From Trogon surrucura (Eukaryota > Chordata > Aves > Trogoniformes > Trogonidae): a DNA stretch of 64,000 nucleotides. Numbering within the stretch: the stretch's first letter is position 1; the number at the start of each line of letters is the position of its first letter. The notes beneath the pieces were generated by a model. It made no database searches, was not told the origin of the DNA, and was given only the letters and a program-made list of their open reading frames with translations. Both the position numbers and the translations under genes were made by a program. The stretch spans positions 17,048,037 through 17,112,036 of the forward strand of contig CM036617.1 of NCBI GenBank assembly GCA_020746105.1, given 5' to 3'. Positions 1-10,370 of the stretch are shown here, one piece after another.

Positions 1-834
1 GGTGAGAGGGCTGTGTAGCATCAGGGAAGCTGAGAAGGAGTTAGCTGGTTCCAAGGGTGGTCTGCAGTGGACCCACAGCCGATGGTCAAACAGCCAGAAT
101 CTCACCCACCAGCACACATGGAAAGAAGGGGGGATGATAGTGTGTAAGAATGGAACGTTGTAACAAGGATCTGCGGGGGGGGAAACACTTCCCCCAAAGC
201 CTGAGGCACCTTTGCAGAACTGCTTCACCACTGCACGCTGACGAGGAAAGACCCATGATACCAGAGCAGACACTGCAGCTGAGCAAGGCAGCTCGATCTG
301 CTCCCTGTTTAACAATCTACTCAACTAAGAAAAGGCGATGGGTGATAGTAGTAGGCAACTCCCTTTTGAGAGGTACGGAGGTACCCATCTGATGACCTGA
401 CACACTTTCTAGAGAGGTGTGCTGCTTACTGAGGACATGTGTTAGGGATGTCACCCAGAGACTACTGAGCCTCGTATAGTCCATTGACTATTCTCCACTA
501 CTGTTATTTCACATGGGAACCAGTGATACAGCCAGGAGCAGTTTGAGATGTAACTACAGAGCCCTGGGAGTGGTGATAAGGGACTCTGGAGTGCAGGTAG
601 TATTTCCATCAATCCTCTCAGTCAAAGGGAAGGAGTTTGAAAGGGCCAGTCATATCTGGCAAATGGTTACAGGACTGGTGCTGCAGCCAGGGGTTTGGTT
701 ACTTATGCCACTATCTTTCTCTTTTGCTTTGAGAATCCTGGTCTACTGAGGGCTGATGGGGTCCATCTGTCAAAGAAAGGAAGATGCTCTTTGGTCATGG
801 GCTTTCCGAACTCGTGAAGAGGGCTTTAAACTAA
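1..834 (+). pseudogene. CR1 ORF1 remnant (SGNH/esterase-like region)
   Basis: CR1 ORF1 encodes an RNA-binding protein whose C-terminal half is an SGNH-type esterase domain. Pieces visible here are VVGNSLLRGTEVPI near 345, the HMGTSDTARSSLR block near 513, YRALGVVIRDSGVQVVFPSI near 555 and LRADGVHLSKKGR near 745. The region ends in KRALN and a TAA stop at 832-834. In-frame stops follow the first block (near 390) and break later segments, so no product is possible. The 5' end lies outside the window. The assignment rests on remembered CR1 ORF1 character, not on an alignment. Confidence 0.7.
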
Positions 835-1002
835 AGTTGCCATGAGAGGAGAACCTCAATCCATCCCACACTTACCAGTTTGATACCAGTGCTAGGAATA
901 GATGCTCACAACCTGGAGACAGATCACAGGTCAGCAGGAGAGTACCTGAAGAGCAGCACAAAGGAATTCCATCCGTTCCAGCCAGTCAGTCACCTTCATC
1001 AT

Positions 1003-1740
1003 CATGCAACCTAAATGCCCCTATGAAAACACATGTACCATGGGAAATAAACAAGAGACACGTGCACACTCCTGGAGTGCTTTGATCTTGTTGGTATCAC
1101 AGAGATGTGATGTGATGAATCCTATGACTGGAGTGTTGGAATGGAATAATACAGGCTATTTGGGAAGGACAGGCAGGGAAAACAAGGAGGGGGAGTCACC
1201 CGCCATGTCAGTGAGCAGCTGGATTGCTTGGAACTCTGTTGGGGATGGATGAGGAGCTGATGGAGAGCTTATGGGTTGGGATTAAAGCTAGGACAGGCAC
1301 AGGGCATATTATAGTGGAGGTCTGCTACAAGGGCACCCAGACAGGAAGACCAAGCAGATGAGACTCTCTATAGACAGATAGGAGCATCCTCGCATTCACA
1401 AATCCTGGTCCTCATGGACGACTTCAGACACCACAATATCTATTGGAGGAACAACACAGCAGAGCATAAATAGTCCTGAAGTTTCCTTCCTCAAGTAATA
1501 GAGGAGCCAACAAGGAGACATGCTGTGCTGGACCTTGTTATCACCAACAAAGAGGGACTGGTGAAGAATGTGAAGCTCAAGGGCAGCCTTGGCTGCAGAA
1601 GTCATGAAATGGTGGAGTTCAAAATCCTTAGGGCACCAAGGCAGGCACACAGCAAGCTCGCTATCGTGGATTTCAGGAGAGCAGGCTTTGGCCTCATCAG
1701 GTATCTGCTTGGTGGAGTGCCATGGGATAAAATCCCATAG
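1003..1740 (+). pseudogene. CR1 ORF2 endonuclease remnant
   Basis: This is the apurinic-type endonuclease domain of CR1 ORF2, which nicks target DNA for target-primed reverse transcription. It begins with a decayed version of the [18 protein letters not shown] block; the catalytic Asn context TNARS reads ENTCT here. It continues to a last open segment at 1525-1740 containing LDLVITNKEGLV, GSLGCRSHEMVEF and LDFRRAGFGL. The catalytic SDH triad near the end of the domain reads RSHE, so the Asp is lost. Several stops interrupt the frame. No reverse-transcriptase domain follows. Confidence 0.8.
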
Positions 1741-1920
1741 GAAAGAAGGGCCCAGGAAAGCTGGTTAATATTCAGGGATCTCCTCCTCCAACCTCAGGAG
1801 CAATGGATCCCAATGAAAAGAAAGTCAGACAAAAAACACCAGGAGGCCTGTGTGGATGAACAATGAGCTCCTGGATAAAATCAAGAACAAAAAGGAAGCC
1901 TGTAGAGGGTGGGAGAAAAG

Positions 1921-3923
1921 GACGAATAGCTGGTATTTGCTATGTGGTCTCTGGGTAGAGTCTTAGGCCAGTGCATTGCAGACTTTTTCCAAGCCTGTTT
2001 TACTGTTCTAATACAGTCCAAATGAAAATAAATTATTTTCCTCCCCATTTTATTCTTTTCTTCTCTTAGTGGTGTCCCAGCTGTGAATGAGTAGATGTGG
2101 AGGACTGCAGTGCAACCAGCAAAAGTTCCTATGGGTGGTAATGGATATTTGGAAGCAGCACAGAGCTGTGAATTTTCAAAGGTGGTTAAAGGAGGACATA
2201 GTCCAAAGAGAAGACATCATGAAGACGGAAGAGAGATGAGTCAGAGCACAGTCAGCCTTGTGATTTTTACAAGAGTATTTATTTGTCCTTGTACGTTCAG
2301 AGTCCTTCTAATGATAGGCTGTTTTTGTTCATCTCTATGCCCCACCTCATTTGAAAATATTTTGATGTTCATAGGCGTGTGCCTCATATCTATACATATA
2401 TACACGTATGCAGCTCACCAAGAACATATATTATAAAACAAGAATCCTTTTGCTAATATTTCTGTTTCAGGACTACTTGAGAAAGATTTAATCACATATT
2501 CCTCTTTAAGTCATGTAACTTCTTTTCTGACATGGGCCAGAAGGATTAAAAAACCTGCCATTTTGTAGTGAAGTGATCATTGCTGCCAGACCCATGGATA
2601 ACAACTTGGAACCCTATTCAGATCTAATAGAATTAGTAAGATCCAAGATTATATATTCTTATGTGAAAACTAGATTGTCACTTTTTTTTTTTTATAGGCA
2701 GATACTTCAGTGTAAAATGCCAGAGGAGGCGAGACGCAGTTACTTTGATGCAGTTTCTTGAGTTGTAAGTGCCCTGAATTTTACATTGCAATAAGCAGCT
2801 AATATGAGCTTGAGTGTGTTTTACAGGGAGACGGGAAGTTTGTAGAGACATAACCATTGTCTTTTTTTTAGACCTTTCTGACAGATGCAAGGATCCTTAA
2901 TAAGAATGCAGAATAAGAATTTATACCCACTTCAAAGCTCCTTTATACTGCCAAAGTGGCGATTAGTGGCGTTTGTGCAAATGGCAATCAGACCCATGTG
3001 GTTTTGAACTGTTTTTTGATGTGTGAAGAACATCTTAGCGGAATTATGCTGTGTGGAATGGCTTCTCATAGCTACAACTTCATTAATTTTTGTTCAGTTA
3101 AATATAGGAAATAGTGGGGTTTAATTGTAATTTTATCTAGTTTTCCCACTGGTTGTCAAGTGAAGGACTTTGGAGAGGAAGGGAAATTCGGAGTTAAAAT
3201 ATCAAACAGTACATTATTTGATTTCTGATGCTTTATAAAACATATTGTCCAAAGATGTTGCTAAGGGAGCTGCTCCTAATGATTAGTCATTTGCTTTGTC
3301 CTGTTGTGACTAGTATCTGCTTTCTTACACTTACCTTGAAAATTGTTTAGGGCAGAGAGGTGATCTCATTATTTTTTCAGTGTAGTGAGAACTTGGTTTT
3401 TCAATGACATTTTGAGGTGATGTAGCAAGTAAATACTAATGATTACAGTACTGTGATTATTAAAATAACCATTTTTTGGTGATGTTCCAGGTACAACAAC
3501 TACAATACAAAGGATCAAGTTAATAGCTGTACTGGAATCAAAAGCCACGGTTTGTCTCATAAAGACTCAACTTGAAGGCTTGTTAGAATACATGAGACTG
3601 AGGAGTCATTGTTATTCTAGGGGAAATGAGATATGAAGATGTAATTACTGATGATTTTCTGATGATTTGTCTACTGCATTTCAACCTCCTATAGTTTCTT
3701 CTGGCTAAACCAGGCTTCTTTTCCTAATGCTTTAAACACACAGAGTAGGTCATGTATTTAGGCCAAGTTAAGCTCAATGAAATAGAGGGAGCGAAGTGTA
3801 TGTCTGTTCTGAGTAGGATTGGCAGTTAAGGTAAATTTTCAGTGACATTTCTGTGCCTGTGATGGCTCATGCTATTTGCTAGAAGCCTTAGAAACTCCAC
3901 CACAATACTTCAGCACAGAAGAT
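1921..3923. other. Unique AT-rich DNA, nothing recognised
   Basis: After the CR1 break near 1920 I see no repeat tail, no splice-bounded exon and no coding bias. Short T runs occur, for example near 2682. The open frames here are short and lack any motif. Confidence 0.5.
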
Positions 3924-4079
3924 AATCACAGAATCATAGAATGTTAGGGATTGGAAGGGACCTCGAAAGATCATCAAGTCCAATCCCCCTGCCAGAGCAG
4001 GAACGCCTAGATTATGCTACACAGGAACATGTCCAGGCAGGTCTTGAATGTCTCCAGAGAAGGAGACTCCACAACCTCC
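3924..4079 (-). mobile_element. CR1 LINE 3' tail fragment
   Basis: The complement of the CR1 3' terminus (ATCACAGAATCATAGAATG) opens this 156-bp piece. The standard 3' UTR follows (GGTTGGAAGGGACC-like, CCCCCTGCCAGAGCAGGAA). Similarity stops abruptly after CTCCACAACCTCCT. It is heavily 5' truncated. It is almost the same sequence as the tail at 17620-17832, with about six differences over 150 bases, so both belong to one subfamily. Confidence 0.9.
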
Positions 4080-6491
4080 TAAGCACCTGCTGATGGCTCC
4101 AGATCCCAACTGCTGTGCCACCACAGCAGAGTGCTCCTGCTCCAAAGAGCTCATGATATTGTAGTACACAGTCAAAGTGTAAGACTGCAAGGAAGCAGTG
4201 AAATTTTACAATGACAGAGTCAGCAGATACCTAGGCAGTGTCAAGTATTTTCAGACATGACTTTGAAACTGAAGAATAAAGACATTACTTTGAAGAATAA
4301 GGAAGTGGCTTTGATGATCACAGGAAACTCTCTAAAAGGAATGGCTGTCATGGAGAAGGCATGAAAATGCTTCTCTGAAAATGTTGTGAGAAATGATCTT
4401 GGAGAATCTGGAAAATGAAGACAGTTTGATGCAATAGAGAGAGGATTACAAAGACCAGCCATGTGGTCTTTGCACAGGGAAGGCATCTTTGCATCCTTGA
4501 GAACTGAGATCTTCGCAGGCTCTGGGCGAAGTAAATAATATTGCAGGTGGAAAGGGAGGAGCTGTCCCAGCAATGATGATACAGGGTTCATAGCCAGCCC
4601 TACCCAAGACTAGCCATGTGCTAGCCCAGCTTGTGTGTGTGAGCACCAACATGCATTTGGAAATCAGTCATGCCAAGATACAACTACAGCATGAGACTCA
4701 CTTCCTTATTTTCTGTCCTGTGCTGCTGCTTTCTAGTGTCTCATCTTTCTCTCTTTTTTTTTTGTGGTGTTTTTTTTTTTTTTTTTTTCTACACAAGGGG
4801 CTTTGTCTGTGTTTAGGAAGAAGCCATCAAATCTTTATAGTGGCAAATTCTGAGGGACTGAGTTGCAAACCCCCAGAGACATGAAGACTTCTTCTCGTCA
4901 CTTCTGTTCCTCCTGGGTTTTGCACTGTTTTTCTCATTGTGAAATCATGGCCTAGGTCTGAGTCTCCAGGAGGAACATCCACTGCAATGCAAACAGTACA
5001 AGACTAATTACTTCAGTCATTACCAGTAGGGACTTGGAGTCCTGGATGAGATTAGGTGTGTACAAGATTCAGCCTGAAAGTTATTTTAACTGTTCTTTCT
5101 CCTGCCGTGCTGCACTTGCAATATTGTCAGAAACCATATGTCAGACCAGCCTGGAGGGATTTTTTTTTTATCTGAGTTCTCATCCCATTAAGACTGGGAT
5201 TTAAAACAGGAATTTAGGTGAAGACTTAACTATTGAAATCCTGTGGAGCACTGCTGTAAACTAAAATCATTATGGAGATATAGATAGGTAGATGTGTAAA
5301 TAAAAATGCTTCTGAATAGCTACTAGATGTCTGCTTTTTCCCATGACAGACACTTGCAAGTGATTGTATTGATTTACATAGCACATAAATTGCCCAAGAC
5401 TTTGGCAGTACATACTTATTTGAATTATTTGGTATCTGTTGCAGAATCAATGCTTTAAATGGGCAAGCTTGCATGCGGAACAGTATTTTAAACCATTTAC
5501 TGGCAATAACAAAATTATATCAAAAGAAAGAAGGGAAGAAAAAAAAAGGAAATACTGATTAATATAAAGACAAATCTTAACTAGAAAGTTTTATTAGCTG
5601 TGAACCTGTATTATGAAGGTAAATTTCCTGAGCATGAAAATGAATTTGTGTTGCAATAGAGGATTTCAGACTTTAAGGAAAGTTGTCTTGACAGCATGGT
5701 TATATAAAGAAGGTGGGGGAGGGAAGAGAAAATGTATAGATTTTACCTTGGAGTCATCTAAATGATAAAATGATCATTATAGAATATAGTCTGTTTACTA
5801 ATGTTCTTTTTTTCTTTAATAATTAATAGGTTCATAATTTCAGCACAGAAATAATTTCAGATATCTCTGAATGTAAATAATATTTTCCCTTGGAAGTTTA
5901 AAGAATAAAGCCACAGTTTCATTGCTGTGCTTCCAACATGTGCCCAAGAAATTATACAGTAATATAATTGTGGTGAGCTTTTAAAAATCACTGAAATAAA
6001 TTCATCCCATGACTCCTTTTAATTTTCATTCTGTCTGATTTCTCTAAAGGTGGACTGTGCCACACATTGCTGCACAGGCGAGAGATGGCTGAGCATCAGG
6101 CTAAACCAGCGTAGCTAGCTGAAAGCAGTCTAGCCAAGGCAGCATACGGCTACATCCAGACTGATTAATGCAAGTGAAAAGCATTACACAGACAACTGTG
6201 CTGCAATGAGTTGATTGCTTACAGTCCTTCATTCAGGATTGCTTTGGTTTCTGTGCACACTCTCTGTCCTGAAAGACAATGGCTTGGCATCACTTAGCAC
6301 ACTCTCCCCATGCCTTTGAAATATTATAATGATATATTTGCCGTGACAATCTCTGCTGCTTTCTCATCTGAAGAAACAGTTTGGTTGCGTCGCACTAGTT
6401 TTGCCTATGTGAGGGAGTCTGCTTGCTTGTCTGGAGGTGCTGCGAGGGGATAGGTAAAAGTTCATCTAATGCCATTTTGATAGTAGGAAGT
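4080..6491. other. Unique DNA with short homopolymers
   Basis: No gene or known repeat recognised. There is a run of 19 T at 4770-4788. The open frames at 4241-4591 and 4618-4884 are low-complexity or motif-free and I do not support them. Confidence 0.5.
6487..6491. repeat. Target-site duplication GAAGT, left copy
   Basis: Directly abuts the TGTCG end of the LTR; the matching copy is at 7682-7686. Confidence 0.85.
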
Positions 6492-7681
6492 TGTCGTGGG
6501 TTTGACCCTAGCCAGCAGCCAGGTACCCACACAGCCACTCACTCACCCCGCCCCTTCACTGCTGAACAGGGGGAGAAAATATTTCCAAGGGTTCAGGGTT
6601 TGAGATAAGGACAGGGAGATCACTCTCATTTACCGTTCCGGGCAAAACAGACTCAGTTTTGGGGAAATTAGGTACATTTATTAAGAGAACTAATCAGAGA
6701 GGAGTAATGAGAAGTGAGAAAGAGCAAACAGATCTTAAATAGAACATCTTCCCCCCATCCCTCCCTTCTTCCCGGGCTTAACATCAATCCCGGTTTCTCC
6801 ACCTCCTCCCCCCGAGCGACGCAGGGGGACAGGGAATGGGGGTTACGGTCAGTCCATCCGACGTTGGTTCCACCGCTTCTTCACTCTGGGGGAGGACTCT
6901 TCACTCTTCCCCAGGGCCATTGTGCGGTCCCTCTCATGGGAGACAAGCTTCATGCTCTCTTCTCCGCGTGAGTCGTCCCACGAAGGGCAATTCATCACAA
7001 ACTGCCCAACGCGAGACACCTCACGAGGGGCAGTCCACCCCTCGTGAGTCTGAGGTGCAGTCCTTCAGGGGAAACTGCTCCAGCGTGAGCCACCCGCAGC
7101 GTCCCAAAAGTCCCACTGGCCAACCTGCTCCAGCGTGGGCATTCCTCTCTTCCACGGGCTACAGGTTCCGGCAGCGACTTGCTCTGATGCGGGCTTCCCA
7201 CGGGCTACAGTCCCCTTCAGGCATCCACCCACACGGTGGGGAGTCCTCTACAGTGGACATCTACGTGGTGATCCTCATGGTGGACATCTGCACCTCGCCC
7301 ATGGGCTGCAGGGGGACAACCCGCTTCACCATGGTCTTCACTACGGACCCGGGGGACTCCTTCTGCACCGGCGCCTGGAGCTCATCCTCCCCCCCCTCCT
7401 TCTTCACTGACCTTGGTGTCTGCACAGATTCTCACTCCTCCATCTCTGTGCCAGCTGTTATGGTGCAGTTCTTTTCCCCGTTCTTAAATATGTTTTTCAC
7501 AGAGGCGTTCCTCTGCTATCACCTTACTGATAGGCTCAACCTTGGCCAGCGGCGGGTCCCTCTTTGTAGCCGGCTGGCATTGGCTCTGTCAAACTTGGGG
7601 AGCTTCTAGCAGCTTCTTACAGAAGCCACCCTGCAGCTCCCCCCCCCGGCCGCCGAAATCCGGCCAGGCCAAACCAAAACA
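6492..7681 (-). mobile_element. Solo LTR, avian ERVL type, 1190 bp
   Basis: The + strand reads TGTCGTGGGTTTGACCC at the left end and CCAAACCAAAACA at the right end, so both ends match the TG...CA rule with an imperfect terminal inverted repeat (GGTTTG/CAAACC). It is flanked by a perfect 5-bp direct repeat GAAGT at 6487-6491 and 7682-7686; 5-bp duplications are usual for class III (ERVL) elements. The transcription signals fit the - strand: AGCCAAT box at 7579-7585, TATTTAAG at 7483-7490, AATAAA at 6677-6682. Degenerate repeats of the type CCACGGGCTACAG fill 7000-7320. No internal retroviral genes are present, so it is the product of LTR-LTR recombination. The sequence type is very common in birds. 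Confidence 0.9.
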
Positions 7682-7686
7682 GAAGT
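7682..7686. repeat. Target-site duplication GAAGT, right copy
   Basis: Directly follows the AAACA end of the LTR and equals the left copy at 6487-6491. Confidence 0.85.
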
Positions 7687-9637
7687 TTACAAGAAGAAAA
7701 CCGAAAAAAAAAAAAAAGAAGGTTCAAAGTGATGCTGAGTTAATAATGTCAGCTAAGTGCGGGGAATGCAAAACATTGAGCCAAGTTTCACACAGAATTA
7801 TGAGCCCAGTTCTGTGATCCACATGGAGCTCATTTAAATTTAATACGTAAACCATGTCTTTGGAGTCATTCATTTCTACCCCTTACATGTACAGTTGCAT
7901 ATAAACATGTATGCACAAAACCTCTAAATTAGTGTGATATTTCTTTCATTTTTTAAAACAATAGAAAATTCGCCAAATGCTTAGCAGAAATGAGGGGCAA
8001 GAAGATGTCAAAACCAAGTTTCTTCTTTACTGAGATCCTTGGAAATATAATGGAAATTATCTTTCTATAATAGTTACAATTACTGAGAAACCTTGGGAGT
8101 TCAAGTAGAAAATCAATTTTCAGCTCTTGTGGATGGATGCATAAAATTCTACTGGCCACAGCAAATAGCTCTGCATACCAAAATATATCTTAACTTTAAA
8201 GCCTATAAATTACATTCTTAAAAAAAATATATGGTTACTCTATGGTTTAAACATTGACCTTATGATTTGAAAGTGGACCATAGTCTGAGCACCTGTTAGA
8301 AAATAATATAAAAGGTAAATGCACTACAACACGTAACCAGAAGGTATATGTATCTGTACAGTCTTGCATCCAGGAAATCAAGCAGCCAGAAAATAACCAA
8401 GGTTTTTAAGAAATGAATGAAAGGTTGGGGGTTTTTTTTTAGGTTTTTTTTTCCGTTTAAGAGGTTGATTCATTAAAGTCCTTTATTTAGTTGAGGCATG
8501 GAGATCTTTTCCTGGGACCAGACTGACCTTCTATGGTTTTATCTTCTGGTGCAGCAGTTCTTGAGAGAATATGAAGGCAGAATCTATAATTCCCTTTCCA
8601 AACGGCATGTGGAAAACAATCCTTTTATGTTACTGTGCTGACAGAACTGAGCTATGTGCAATCCCATTCACTCACAGCTATGCTTACGTGACTTTCTCTT
8701 GAATACGGCAAAATATTTCCTACAGTAACATTTAAAGACACTTCTCTTTAATTTTTCAGAGTTTAATGTGTATTTCTAGTATCGGTACAATTTTGGGTTA
8801 TTTTCTACCTCTGCTATCATTCATGCTTAACAATCAAAATGTAACCGCTGACTTAGAAAGTTTTCTCATGCTCTGGAAATTCGTGTACAAGGTAGCCTCA
8901 TGAACTGTGGTATTTGTAAGTTTCAGGCAACAATGGTATAACAAGAAGCTACTTCGCAGAATTGCAGCATATGAACACAGTTCTGTATTATTGTATTATT
9001 TTAGCAGAGCATTCAAGACATGTCATGACTGCCACACACCATTTCATACTGTTGAAACAACCAGTTTTCATATACTGTACGTGTTTCAGTGGTGCTTTAG
9101 CACTTCTCTCGTTCCACCAATGAGGAAAAGAGAATTAAAAACCAAACTCTTGTTGGAGGGACTCTGTTTCCTAAAAAAGGCACTGATTTTTCCATGTGAT
9201 GGATGACCTTGGGAGGGCATTCTGTGTTTTTAAAATATTCCTTCACAAGCTGCAACTTTTTGCTAATCCATTCTCAGAAAAAATCACTTGGGGTGTGGAA
9301 ATTCCAGACAACATAAAGTCAAAATCAATTAAAAATATCGTTAAAAAAAGTGTTCAAAAATAGTGTTTAAAAAAAACCCGTATAAGAGATGACCTCTAGC
9401 TCTATGTTTGCCTCTTTCAAATCTATATTTATCATCCATGGTCAGACATTGCTTTGAATAGAGACGGTTCAATGCAGTATGTTGAAGGAAGTACCAGGTC
9501 CCATATGCGCTTGTTCTGTCTTTTCACTTCCTTCTCACTTCATTTTCTGTGTCTAACACTCACCTCAGAATTTTCCTTCATAGCCTTTTCATACTTGGTG
9601 TCATTTGCTTTTTTTTTTCCCCTCTTCAATTCATACT
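7687..9637. other. Unique AT-rich DNA, nothing recognised
   Basis: Contains A-rich and T-rich runs (about 7704-7718 and 8432-8453) but no repeat tail, exon or RNA gene that I recognise. Confidence 0.5.
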
Positions 9638-10239
9638 ACTAAATGCGTACTTTGCCTCAGTCATTGTCAGCAATGCCAGTTGTTCCCTGAATGCCCAGCC
9701 TATGAACTAGAAGATATGGAGGCGGAGTAAAATGCAGTTCCCCACACCCAAGAGGAAATTAACAATGATCTGTTGTGCCACGCTGATGTGCACAAGTCTA
9801 TGGGGCCAGATGGGATCCACCCAAGGGTACTGAGGGAGCTGGCAGAAGTGCTTGCCACACTGTTCTCCATCATTTATCAGCAGTCCTGGCTAACCAGGGA
9901 GGTTTTTGTCAACTGGGTGTTAGCAAATGTGACTCCCATCTACAAGAAGGGCTGGAAGAAGGATCTGGGGAACTACAGGCCTGTCAGTCTGACCTCAGTG
10001 CCAGTTAAGGTCATGGAGCAGATCATCTTAAATGCCATCAGATGTTACATACAGGATAATCTGGGGAACAGGCTGCCCAGGGCAGTGGTGGATTCACCAT
10101 CCCTGGAGGTATTTAAACAATATGTTGACCTGGTGCTTAGGGACATGGCTTAGTGGTGACCTGGTAGTGCTAGGTTAGTGGCTGGACTTGATGATCTTAA
10201 AGGTCTCTTCCAACCAAAGAGATTGTGTGATTCTGTGAA
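9638..10239 (+). mobile_element. CR1 LINE with large internal deletion
   Basis: The left part encodes the end of the ORF2 linker (NAYFASVI near 9641) and the start of the reverse transcriptase ([19 protein letters not shown], then YKKG and [10 protein letters not shown]) up to about 10060. The frame then jumps to the C-terminal end of ORF2 (NRLPRAVVDSPSLEVFK, 10063-10113) and the CR1 3' UTR, ending TGTGTGATTCTGTGAAG. Compared with the copy at 42724-45733, roughly 1.1 kb between these points is missing, including the catalytic reverse-transcriptase core. A 126-codon open frame (9773-10153) spans the junction, but it fuses unrelated parts of ORF2 and is not functional. Confidence 0.88.
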
Positions 10240-10370
10240 GAAATTCTATTTCTAACACAACCAGTGATGATTAGAATAATTATTGCCTTCTCTTTTTATC
10301 TCTTCCTTTCCATATTTTCGCATTTACTCTCACAATCTGAAACACCTCTCTAGCATGTGTGGAATCATAT

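Larger units (their letters stand above)
1..1920 (+). mobile_element. CR1 LINE, 5' half only (ORF1 and start of ORF2)
   Basis: Translation of the + strand in shifting frames gives first a CR1 ORF1-like region ending RALN-stop at 832-834. A CR1 ORF2 endonuclease region follows, containing PKCPYENTCTMGNKQE near 1005, LLDLVITNKEGLV-like residues near 1525 and CRSHEMVEFKIL near 1595. Recognisable similarity stops near 1920, inside the linker before the reverse transcriptase. Many stops and frameshifts show an old dead copy. It runs off the left edge of the window. The reverse-transcriptase half and the 3' tail are not found next to it, which is unusual for a family that normally loses its 5' end. 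Confidence 0.85.

Noticed and set aside
6836..7609. 257-codon + strand open frame
   Set aside because: It lies wholly inside the solo LTR, on the strand opposite to its transcription signals, and comes from GC-rich degenerate repeats. No domain is visible.
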